This document shows positions 6,366-12,772 of a stretch of 12,772 bases of DNA, one piece after another. The translations under genes and the position numbers were made by a program. The notes beneath the pieces were generated by a model. The model did not search any database, was not told where the DNA came from, and saw only the letters and a list, made by a program, of their open reading frames with translations. Each line of letters opens with the position of its first letter. The first letter of the stretch is position 1. The stretch comes from Pseudomonadota bacterium (GTDB taxonomy: Bacteria; Pseudomonadota; Alphaproteobacteria; Reyranellales; Reyranellaceae): contig JAEZHS010000274.1 of the NCBI GenBank assembly GCA_023436825.1, positions 1 to 12,772 of the forward strand. Reading direction: 5' to 3'.

Positions 6366-6397
6366 TGGTCCGCGCTGAGATGCGTCAGCCGTGGTCC
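6366..6397. promoter_or_regulatory. Direct TGGTCC boxes in the divergent promoter region
   Basis: TGGTCC occurs at 6366-6371 and again at 6392-6397, 26 bp apart, in the 107-bp space between the oxidoreductase and the MocR-type gene. A looser pair, AGTACC at 6405 and GGTACC at 6429, follows. MocR-type regulators commonly bind direct repeats in the promoter of a divergent target, so these are candidate operators; binding is inferred. Confidence 0.4.
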
Positions 6398-6442
6398 ATA
6401 AAACAGTACCGAAACCGGCAAATCGGAGGGTACCATCGGGCC

Positions 6443-7864
6443 ATGGCTGGCCCCCGCATCGACCTCGATCGTGCCGGAAAGACGCCGCTCGCCGTGCAGA
6501 TCTACGGGTCGATCCGGAGTGCCATCGAGACAGGGCCACTCGCCTCGGGCGCCAGGCTGCCCTCCTGGCGCGACCTGGCGGCTCAGCTTGGCGTCTCCCG
6601 CGGCACCGTACGCGTGGCCTACGAACGTCTGATCAACGAGCAATTCGCGATCGGCATGGGGTCGGCAGGCACGCGCGTCGCCGAGTGCCCGTCCCCTTCC
6701 CCAACACCCGCCTGGTCGCCGGAAGCCTCGCCTCTGCCGGAGCTCTTTTACGGCTTCGGAAACACGCCTCTGACATTCCAGATGGGTGTGCCCGCTCAAG
6801 ATTCCTTCCCCTTCAAGCTGTGGTCGCGGATCCTCGCTCGTGAGGCCCGGCGAGTGGCGACGGCGCCGGTCGCCTATCCCGATCCCCGCGGCGAGCCGGA
6901 CCTGCGAAAGGAGATCGCGGCTTACCTGGCGATCGCGCGCGGCATTCGGTGCACGCCCTCTCAGGTGTTTGTAACAAGCGGGTTCTCCAGTGCGCTCGGT
7001 CTCGCGATCCGCGGACTCGAGCTTGAAGGGAAGACAGCCTGGATGGAGGATCCGGGCTTTCCGCTCACGCGCACCGCGCTCGGCCTGGCGGGCATGACTG
7101 TGGCCGCCGTGCCGGTCGACGCGGAAGGCTTGGATGTTGCCGCTGGCCCGCGGAGCGCCGCTGGAGCCGCACTGGCCGTCGTGACACCAGGCCAGCAGGC
7201 GCCGCTCGGGATGACGATGTCGCTTCCACGGCGACTTGAGCTGCTCGCGTGGGCTCGGCGGAACGGCGCCTGGATCATTGAAGACGATTACCTGAGCGAG
7301 CTGCAGTTGAAAGGACGGGCGGCTCCGGCTCTCGCGTCTCTCGATCATGGGGGACGGGTGCTGCATATCGGCAGCTTCAGCAAGACCATCAGCCCGGCGC
7401 TGCGCCTCGGCTTCCTGGTCATGCCGCCGGAATTGGCTCGTCGGTTCGGCGAGCTCGCTGCGTGCCTGGCGCCGGCGCCCGCCGCGCCCGTGCAGCGCGC
7501 CGTGGCGGCATTCCTGCAGGAAGGGCACTACCTTCGCCATCTCCGCCGCATGAAGCGGCTCTATGCCTCGCGGCGGGAGAGCTTGCTTCGTTGCCTGGAC
7601 GAGGTGTCATCAGGCTCGATGACCGTGAAGGCGAGCGCGGGCCTCGCCGTGGTGGTCGTGATGCCCAAGGTCGCATCGGACCTGGACATTGCTTCCCGTG
7701 CCCTGCCGTTCGGCCTGGCGCCGTCTCCCCTTTCGCCCTGGTACATGCAGTCTCCGCAGCAGGGACTGGCGCTCTGCGTGACCAACCTCGATGAACGGCG
7801 GCTGTCGGCCGACTGTCGCAAGCTGGCAGAGCTGGCTCGCCAGGCCCACTCGCCTCGCGGCTGA
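6443..7864 (+). CDS. MocR/PdxR-type GntR regulator with aminotransferase-like domain
   Basis: The 473-residue protein has two parts. Residues about 10-78 form a GntR winged helix (PLAVQIYGSIRSAIETG, LPSWRDLAAQLGVSRGTVRVAYERL). After a proline-rich linker (~80-110) comes a fold-type I aminotransferase domain with YPDPRGEPDLRKEIAAYLA, TPGQQAPLGMTMSLPRR, IIEDDYLSE and the PLP-lysine motif SFSKTISPALRLGF, with Lys314 as the expected Schiff-base residue. Proteins of this kind sense PLP or amino-compound adducts and regulate a neighbouring gene. The ATG at 6443 fits the family N-terminus; GGAGGG lies 12 bases upstream, a long spacing, and an in-frame ATG at 6380 adds 21 unrelated residues. The oxidoreductase on the other strand is the likely target. 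Known MocR ligands vary, so the signal here is unknown. Confidence 0.93.
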   Translation: MAGPRIDLDRAGKTPLAVQIYGSIRSAIETGPLASGARLPSWRDLAAQLGVSRGTVRVAYERLINEQFAIGMGSAGTRVAECPSPSPTPAWSPEASPLPELFYGFGNTPLTFQMGVPAQDSFPFKLWSRILAREARRVATAPVAYPDPRGEPDLRKEIAAYLAIARGIRCTPSQVFVTSGFSSALGLAIRGLELEGKTAWMEDPGFPLTRTALGLAGMTVAAVPVDAEGLDVAAGPRSAAGAALAVVTPGQQAPLGMTMSLPRRLELLAWARRNGAWIIEDDYLSELQLKGRAAPALASLDHGGRVLHIGSFSKTISPALRLGFLVMPPELARRFGELAACLAPAPAAPVQRAVAAFLQEGHYLRHLRRMKRLYASRRESLLRCLDEVSSGSMTVKASAGLAVVVVMPKVASDLDIASRALPFGLAPSPLSPWYMQSPQQGLALCVTNLDERRLSADCRKLAELARQAHSPRG

Positions 7865-7865
7865 A

Positions 7866-7966
7866 TTTCTGCATTTTCTGCTAATTCTTGCAGGGCCGGC
7901 CGATGCCCGCCAAGCCACTGAATCCACGCGGCTTTTTGATTTTCTGCATTTAATGCATTTTCTGCT
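7866..7966. repeat. Two clusters of ~9-bp TTTTCTGCA-type units
   Basis: Cluster one (7866-7882) and cluster two (7941-7966) each read TTTCTGCAT and end TGCATTTTCTGCT, 13 bases identical at 7870-7882 and 7954-7966. The second differs by one extra nine-base unit, TTAATGCAT. The clusters are sharply AT-rich against their surroundings and are each followed within about 13 bases by a GGCC-rich stretch. Confidence 0.6.
7912..7937 (+). terminator. Weak hairpin with T-run after the MocR-type gene
   Basis: AAGCC at 7912-7916 can pair with GGCTT at 7930-7934 across a 13-base loop, followed by further T residues and a T-rich stretch. The stem is only 5 bp, so this is a marginal intrinsic terminator, about 48 bases after the stop codon. 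Confidence 0.3.
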
Positions 7967-8133
7967 GACCGGCCCGGGACTGCGCCCCTTGGGGCTGGCG
8001 GTTTGCCGGCGATCAGGCCGATGACGCGGGCGACGGGGGACGCGGCATGGCAGCGACGCCGGCCGGGCGCGCCCAAGGTATCGGATGGACAATGCAAAGA
8101 ACGGACGTCGCCCGTGAGGCCGCGGCATGCCCC

Positions 8134-8162
8134 AACATAACTAAAGTGCTCATTCCTGTCAA
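8134..8162 (-). promoter_or_regulatory. Near-consensus sigma-70 promoter pointing left
   Basis: On the minus strand TTGACA (8162-8157) and TATGTT (8139-8134) are separated by exactly 17 bases. The -35 box is perfect and the -10 has four of six consensus bases. In this GC-rich genome such a match is unusual. An ATG lies five bases after the -10 box at 8128, so a transcript starting there would be nearly leaderless, or this promoter makes a small RNA. Confidence 0.45.
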
Positions 8163-8291
8163 CAACTGCGGTGCAGCCAGACAGTTTGCAGTGAATTCTT
8201 TCGCACCGTAGAGAGCCCGGAAGGCAAGGGAGCGGGAGCGAGTCCTACGGCTGAATACCGTCAATTGCAGGGTTCCTTGATCGGCGGCGCA

Positions 8292-10100
8292 TTACACAGA
8301 CCCGGTCAAGCCCTGTCTTGCCTCGAGGTCAGTGGCTTCCAGCGCATGTTGTGCCGCGAACCGACAGATCGCAGCGATATCGCCGACCAGCATCTGGTGG
8401 GCCAACGCGCTACCTACGCCCCTCGGGAGCGCCGCCGCCTTGACCTCGTAATCAATGACCGCATGGCGGGCGCGGCCGCCGCCGGCGCGCAGCTTGCGCA
8501 GATTATAGCGTCGCACCGCCTCCGACGGATGTGAGGCGTAACAAATCAGGGGCAAGGCGACGATGTCATTGGCTGCGCCAGCTGCGTCGGCACGCCGGCT
8601 TTCCTCGGCAGCGAGCCCGCGCTGGCGGAGTGCGAAAGCGATCACCGCCGCGGCGGCATCGTCGATCTCGCCTCTCCCACCAATGCAATTGAAGACCGGT
8701 TTCTCCCGGCCCCGTGGCGTCGTGCCCAAATCGGCAGGCTTCGATGCCGTTTCACCTTCCAAGGCAGCCTCGGCGGCGAGAAACTCCAGCACCTGGTCGG
8801 TGCCGTCGACGATAGCGGCGATCTGCTCGGCGGTAAGACGGCCGAGGGCGCGGTCGCGTTCGGCCAGCACGACCATGCGGCCCAGCGAATCGTCAAGGCC
8901 TCCCTCTTGTCCCTTGTCCTCGATCTCTTCCAGCGCGACGGCCGAGGCTTCCGCGACAGCCTTGCCGATCAGCCGTCGATAGATCTGCTGGTACGGCAGG
9001 AGCGCCGGCTCGTCGCCGAGCAGTACCCGCAAGAACTGCAGCTGCGGCACATGTGTGCCCAACACCAGCAGGCAGATGGTCAGCGGTGTCGACATCAGGA
9101 GGCCGATCGGCCCCCACAGCGTGCCCCAGAAGATCGCCGATAGGATCAGGGCCAGCGGCGTAACGCCCGTGTGCTCGCCGAACAGCAGCGGCTCTATGAC
9201 CTGACCGGTCACGATGTCGAGGACGACGATGACAGCCAGCACCAGCAGCGGCTGCACCCAGCCCGGCATGATGGCCAGGGCAATCAGCGTCGGCAGCACG
9301 GCGCCCAGGATGGCCCCGACATACGGAACGAAGCGGAACGCACCGGCCAGAAGGCCCCATAGCAGGGCATTGGGCATGCCCAGCGCGAACAGGCTGGCGC
9401 CGACCACCACCGCGAAGCCGAAGTTGGTCAAAAGCTGCAGCGACAGCACCCGCGCGATGCGGACCGCAGCGTCGCTCACCGCCTCCGAGGTCGCATGCAC
9501 GTCGGCACCCAGCAGCCGCACGAATTTGTCGCTGAGATGATCCCGGTCGAGCAGGATGAACAACGCAAGGACGATGACAATGCCGATCGACAGGAGGGGG
9601 TGCAGCAGCGGGGTCACGAAGCTGGCGATAGAGGCGAGGCTCGAGTCGCTCGTCTGCACGCGCAATGCCGGCGCGGCAGCGCCGGTTTCAGGCGAGAGGT
9701 CCTGTGCCAAGGCCGCTGTCATGGCGAGGAATCGGCTGACCGGTCCTGCACCCTCCGAAAGATGGCGCACGTCCTGGATTTTCTGGTGCAGGTTGATTTG
9801 GTAGCCGGCCAGGCTGCCGGCGACTTCGGCAAGCTGGGTCATCACCAGTACGGTCAGCACGCCGATGAAGGCGAGAGCGCCCAGCAAGGCGAGCGTCACG
9901 GCCAGCGGCAGGTTCACCAGCCGGTGCAGCCAGCTCACGACGGGATTGAGGATGAAAGCGAACAGCACGGCGACCGCCGTCGGGATCAGGACGTCGCGCC
10001 CGAAATAGAGCGCCAGGATCGTAGTCGTCGCCAGGAACACGAAGGCAGAGCCGCGGAAAAGTCGCGTGTCGCCCATTTCGGTGAGGTTCGGCAGCCTCAT
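8292..10100 (-). CDS. AI-2E family transporter with long soluble C-terminal region
   Basis: AI-2E (PerM/TqsA-like) proteins are polytopic inner-membrane transporters, some linked to autoinducer-2 export, others to sodium/proton antiport. The N-terminal ~355 residues show the family pattern: FLATTTILALYFGRDVLIP, AVLFAFILNPVVSWLHRL, a soluble periplasmic-type insert near 90-160, then GLLAGAFRFVPYVGAILGAV, DIVTGQVIEPLLFGEHTGV and FWGTLWGPIGLLMSTPLT. Family members are usually 340-400 residues; this one has 602. The extra ~240 residues begin near PYQQIYRRLIGKAV and include PVFNCIGGRGEIDDAAAAVI and ALPLICYASHPSEAVRRYN, which look like alternating strands and helices of a Rossmann-like domain; similar tails occur in other alphaproteobacterial AI-2E proteins. 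The ATG at 10100 overlaps the stop of the preceding small ORF as ATGA, so it is translationally coupled; its ribosome site is weak. The substrate is unknown. Confidence 0.88.
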   Translation of the reverse strand: MRLPNLTEMGDTRLFRGSAFVFLATTTILALYFGRDVLIPTAVAVLFAFILNPVVSWLHRLVNLPLAVTLALLGALAFIGVLTVLVMTQLAEVAGSLAGYQINLHQKIQDVRHLSEGAGPVSRFLAMTAALAQDLSPETGAAAPALRVQTSDSSLASIASFVTPLLHPLLSIGIVIVLALFILLDRDHLSDKFVRLLGADVHATSEAVSDAAVRIARVLSLQLLTNFGFAVVVGASLFALGMPNALLWGLLAGAFRFVPYVGAILGAVLPTLIALAIMPGWVQPLLVLAVIVVLDIVTGQVIEPLLFGEHTGVTPLALILSAIFWGTLWGPIGLLMSTPLTICLLVLGTHVPQLQFLRVLLGDEPALLPYQQIYRRLIGKAVAEASAVALEEIEDKGQEGGLDDSLGRMVVLAERDRALGRLTAEQIAAIVDGTDQVLEFLAAEAALEGETASKPADLGTTPRGREKPVFNCIGGRGEIDDAAAAVIAFALRQRGLAAEESRRADAAGAANDIVALPLICYASHPSEAVRRYNLRKLRAGGGRARHAVIDYEVKAAALPRGVGSALAHQMLVGDIAAICRFAAQHALEATDLEARQGLTGSV

Positions 10101-10258
10101 GCCGGTCCCGCCGAATGCACGAGAGCATGCACGGAGGCAAGCCTGTCCAGCGCCGGCGTTGGCAGCACGAAGGGATGGAGGCCGGGCTGACCCATTGAGC
10201 GGCTCAGGCTGTCGAGGGCGACTGTGAGCGGCCGCCAGCTATCGGTCAACTGCTCCAT
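10097..10258 (-). CDS. Small ATGA-coupled hypothetical ORF, 53 aa
   Basis: The frame reads MEQLTDSWRPLTVALDSLSR and ends HALVHSAGPA. I do not recognise it. Its TGA shares bases with the ATG of the AI-2E transporter (ATGA), and it sits 49 bases after the cyclase stop, so it fits the operon well. Third positions are GC-rich like the neighbours. The ribosome site before 10258 is poor; an in-frame ATG at 10333 would overlap the cyclase end and extend it to 78 residues. It has no signal peptide or membrane helix. It could be a coupling peptide whose role is to deliver ribosomes to the transporter. Confidence 0.45.
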   Translation of the reverse strand: MEQLTDSWRPLTVALDSLSRSMGQPGLHPFVLPTPALDRLASVHALVHSAGPA

Positions 10259-10307
10259 CGTCCGCAATTTCCAGCGTATCGACGATGTGCAGGTCGTGTG
10301 CCCAAGG

Positions 10308-11246
10308 TCAGGCGGCCGGCGCATCCAGCTCATCCAGCCTTACTTTCGCCAGCGGCGCGAAGGCGCCTTCCGGATAGCGCTGGAGGTACGCCCGGAACAT
10401 CTCGGGGTTGTCGCTGTCCTTCACGGTTTCCCAGTAGGCCAGCTCGACGGCGTCGGCTTGCGGTTCCGTGGTTGCTTCGGCCTCCTGCAGCAGCGTCTTG
10501 AGGCGGGCCTCGGCCAGGGCCGTAAAGGCGCCCTGCGGGTATTGCTGGAGATAGGCGGTGAACTCCGCCGGATCGTGGCTGTCCTTCATGGCTTCCCAGA
10601 ACGCCAGCTCGAACTCCGCCGAGTCCTCGGCGGCGGGCGGAGCGGCCAGAATCGAGGCCGCGGGCGGCTCGTGCGGGGCGAGCTCGACGGGCCGCTCGCC
10701 CTCGGCGGCAACGGCCATGTCGGACAGGCGCACTCGGAATGCCCGGATCGGCTGGGAGATATTCTTGACTCCCTGCTCTCCGAGATCCTCGAAGGCATAG
10801 CGGCCCATCTTGCGCACGTGATCGCGCACGCCGCGCGAAATACAGACGCCGCCCGGCGCCGCGAGGCTCTCGAGCCGGGCCGCGATGTTGACGCCGTCGC
10901 CGAAGATGTCGCCGTCCTTCACCATGACGTCGCCGACATTGAGGCCGATGCGGAACAACAGACGATGCTCGGGATCCAGGTCGGCGTTGGCCGCCGCCAG
11001 CCGGTCCTGGACTTTGAGGGCGCAATCCAGCGCATCGACCACGCTTGCAAACTCGGCCAGGACGCTGTCACCCGCGGTGCCGGTGATGCGCCCGTTATGC
11101 GCGGCGATCAGCTCATCGAAGATGAGACGATGGCTCGACAGGGTGGCGAGCGTCGCTGCCTCGTCGCGCTCCATGTGCCGGCTATAGCCCTCGACGTCTG
11201 CCGCCAGGATGGCGACCAGCTTTCGCTCCAGGCGCGGTGCCTCCAC
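10308..11246 (-). CDS. Class III adenylate/guanylate cyclase with two C-terminal repeats
   Basis: Makes cyclic AMP or cyclic GMP from the nucleoside triphosphate. The 312-residue protein has one cyclase homology domain at about 8-175: the metal aspartates are Asp17 (AILAADVEGYSR) and Asp60 (GTAGDSVLAEF), and the transition-state Asn and Arg are Asn120 and Arg124 in DIFGDGVNIAARLESLA. All catalytic positions I can identify are intact. After an Ala/Pro linker (~178-210) come two 37-residue repeats, 213-249 and 268-304, with the pattern ELAxWExxKDSxxPxxFxAYLQxYPxGAFxxLAxxRL. Repeats of this type occur in alphaproteobacterial cyclases and caspase-like proteins and probably bind other proteins. 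No membrane helix is seen. The GTG at 11246 has AGGAGAG close before it, overlapping the stop of the ROK gene nine bases upstream, so the two are co-translated. The choice of ATP or GTP cannot be fixed by eye. Confidence 0.92.
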   Translation of the reverse strand: MEAPRLERKLVAILAADVEGYSRHMERDEAATLATLSSHRLIFDELIAAHNGRITGTAGDSVLAEFASVVDALDCALKVQDRLAAANADLDPEHRLLFRIGLNVGDVMVKDGDIFGDGVNIAARLESLAAPGGVCISRGVRDHVRKMGRYAFEDLGEQGVKNISQPIRAFRVRLSDMAVAAEGERPVELAPHEPPAASILAAPPAAEDSAEFELAFWEAMKDSHDPAEFTAYLQQYPQGAFTALAEARLKTLLQEAEATTEPQADAVELAYWETVKDSDNPEMFRAYLQRYPEGAFAPLAKVRLDELDAPAA

Positions 11247-11255
11247 CGCCCTCTC

Positions 11256-12332
11256 CTACTCGTCCGTGCGGTTGGTGAAGCGGGCATTGCCGAGGCCCGT
11301 GCCGATCGTCATGACGCCCCAGTGGCTCACGTCCTTCATGTTGGGGACCTCGCTCAGCCCCTGGATGACGGCGTCGTTGTGAATCTGGATGAAGACATCA
11401 TGGCCGCCGATTCGCGGCAGGCGCTTGCCCAGCGCGGCGGCGAGGTTGAAGTCCTCGCTTTCCCAATTGCCGGGAAGGTTTTGGCCGCCCTTGACGATGT
11501 TGCCGTGCTCGTCGATCAGGCCTGGGCAGCCGATGCCCATGAACGGCGCGAGCTTGATCTTCTCGTCCTCTGCGCGCTCGATCAGCTTGTCCATCATCCC
11601 GGCGATGCGATCGATCGCCTCATCGCGGGTGGGCTTGTCGTCGAGATGCCGCCAGTGCTGACGCTTCCAGACATCGGCCTCGGCGACGCTCCCGCGCTTG
11701 TCGGCATTGAGCTCGACGACGCCGACGCGCACGTTGGTTCCGCCGATATCGGCGGCGAGGATGGCGTCGTGCCCGGCCAGGATCCAGCTCGGCGCCAGCT
11801 GCACCGCGCCGATCAGGCCGGCCTCGTCGGGATGGTTACGGATCGGGCACAACTCGATATCGACACCGGCCCCCGTCAGCAGGATGCTGGCGCGGCCCAT
11901 GGCCAGCTCGCCGATGCGGCTGGCGATGAGGCCGCCGCCCAGCACGATGCGCTCGGTGTGCTTCCAGCTCTCCAGCCGCAGGAAGCGGCGCACCACTGTC
12001 GCCAGTTCGGCCGCGAACTCTTCGACGACGGTGTGGGCGAGTGCTGCCGACTTCGGATCGTCGCTTCCCATCATCTTGTCGAGCTTGGACTTGGAGACTT
12101 CTTCCATCGGCGTATCGCCGAGCGGGTCTTCGCCGTTCTCCTTCAGGCGATCGCGCCAGTCGGCCAGGATTGCGCGGAAGGCGCGGCGGCTGGCTCGATC
12201 GCCGACGAAGCCGTCGTCGTCGCGCAGTTCCTCGTTGTAGGTGTCGACCGTGACGGCGGGAAGCACGCGGACGCCATGGGCGAGAGGGCTTTGCGGCCGG
12301 TGGTCGGTATCGGCTTCGTTGGGATTGCTCAA
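11256..12332 (-). CDS. ROK-family sugar-kinase-like protein with permuted domain order
   Basis: ROK proteins are ATP-dependent sugar kinases or sugar-sensing repressors. All ROK landmarks are here but in an unusual order (numbering from TTG 12332). The part normally at the C-terminus comes first: AHTVVEEFAAELATVVRRF, then RIVLGGGLIASRIGEL (GGG near 132-134) and NHPDEAGLIGAVQLA. The ATP-phosphate motif ILAADIGGTNVRVGVV, normally N-terminal, follows at 192-207 (DIGGTN 195-200). Next are FMGIGCPGLIDEHGNI, the catalytic-type FIQIHNDAVIQGL (Asp320) and GTGLGNARF, where the protein ends. The GHxxx / cysteine zinc motif of many ROK enzymes is not seen. I prefer the TTG at 12332 (GGAGG five bases upstream, product MSNPNEADTD) over ATG 12353, which has no ribosome site and adds seven residues. 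It is the first gene of the operon with the cyclase. Confidence 0.82.
   Translation of the reverse strand: MSNPNEADTDHRPQSPLAHGVRVLPAVTVDTYNEELRDDDGFVGDRASRRAFRAILADWRDRLKENGEDPLGDTPMEEVSKSKLDKMMGSDDPKSAALAHTVVEEFAAELATVVRRFLRLESWKHTERIVLGGGLIASRIGELAMGRASILLTGAGVDIELCPIRNHPDEAGLIGAVQLAPSWILAGHDAILAADIGGTNVRVGVVELNADKRGSVAEADVWKRQHWRHLDDKPTRDEAIDRIAGMMDKLIERAEDEKIKLAPFMGIGCPGLIDEHGNIVKGGQNLPGNWESEDFNLAAALGKRLPRIGGHDVFIQIHNDAVIQGLSEVPNMKDVSHWGVMTIGTGLGNARFTNRTDE

Positions 12333-12772
<440 letters not shown>

Larger units (their letters stand above)
7865..8291. other. 427-base gap: AT-rich repeats and a left-facing promoter, no clear gene
   Basis: Between the MocR-type stop and the AI-2E transporter stop I see no recognisable protein. 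It holds the TTTTCTGCA clusters, a weak hairpin before a T-run, and a strong minus-strand promoter, each listed separately. A minus-strand frame of 172 codons begins at 8128 but runs 255 bases antisense into the regulator gene and matches nothing I know. Confidence 0.5.

Noticed and set aside
7610..8128. 172-codon minus-strand frame as a protein gene
   Set aside because: It has a promoter at its start but runs antisense into the regulator gene and has low-complexity Arg-rich sequence; reported only as a promoter question.

Overview
The window is very GC-rich, uses strong GC-ending codons and has genes tightly packed on both strands. It carries a GGAAC-N16-CGTT promoter of the alphaproteobacterial EcfG type, a class III cyclase followed by W-x(n)-YLxxYPxGxFxxLA repeats, and an AI-2E transporter with a long soluble tail. 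Together these suggest a soil or aquatic alphaproteobacterium of the Hyphomicrobiales/Reyranella/Bradyrhizobium kind. The species cannot be named from the sequence alone. No tRNA, rRNA, CRISPR array or recognisable transposase was seen.

Layout, left half: a Crp/Fnr-type regulator cut by the left edge (1-484, minus) follows a 57-residue unknown gene (490-663, minus). A TerC-family membrane metal-transport protein (903-1949, plus) overlaps a Fe-type superoxide dismutase (1832-2491, plus), a plausible metal and oxidative-stress pair. A STAS-like small protein (2510-2905, minus) converges on the dismutase. About 890 bases without a convincing gene follow, holding a duplicated motif whose mismatches fall every third base and a 9-bp perfect inverted repeat. 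Then come a NIPSNAP protein (3794-4117, plus), a histidine-rich cupin-like protein (4152-4730, minus), and a short block of different codon use: an EcfG-type promoter, a VOC/glyoxalase gene broken by an apparent one-base deletion in its fourth codon, and what looks like the N-terminal stub of an arginase-family gene (4840-5437).

Right half: a zinc-less MDR quinone oxidoreductase-like enzyme (5418-6335, minus) is divergent from a MocR/PdxR-type GntR-aminotransferase regulator (6443-7864, plus), with repeated TGGTCC boxes between them. A 427-base gap (7865-8291) contains clustered TTTTCTGCA units and a near-consensus sigma-70 promoter pointing left. The rest is a likely minus-strand operon read from right to left: a ROK-family protein with apparently permuted domain order (11256-12332), a class III adenylate/guanylate cyclase (10308-11246), a small ATGA-coupled ORF (10097-10258) and a 602-residue AI-2E family transporter (8292-10100). 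A GMC oxidoreductase begins at the right edge (12639 onward, plus).

The points most worth following are the permuted ROK protein and its operon with a cyclase and an exporter, the EcfG-type promoter in front of a freshly broken VOC gene, and the duplicated coding-like motif in the 2906-3793 gap.
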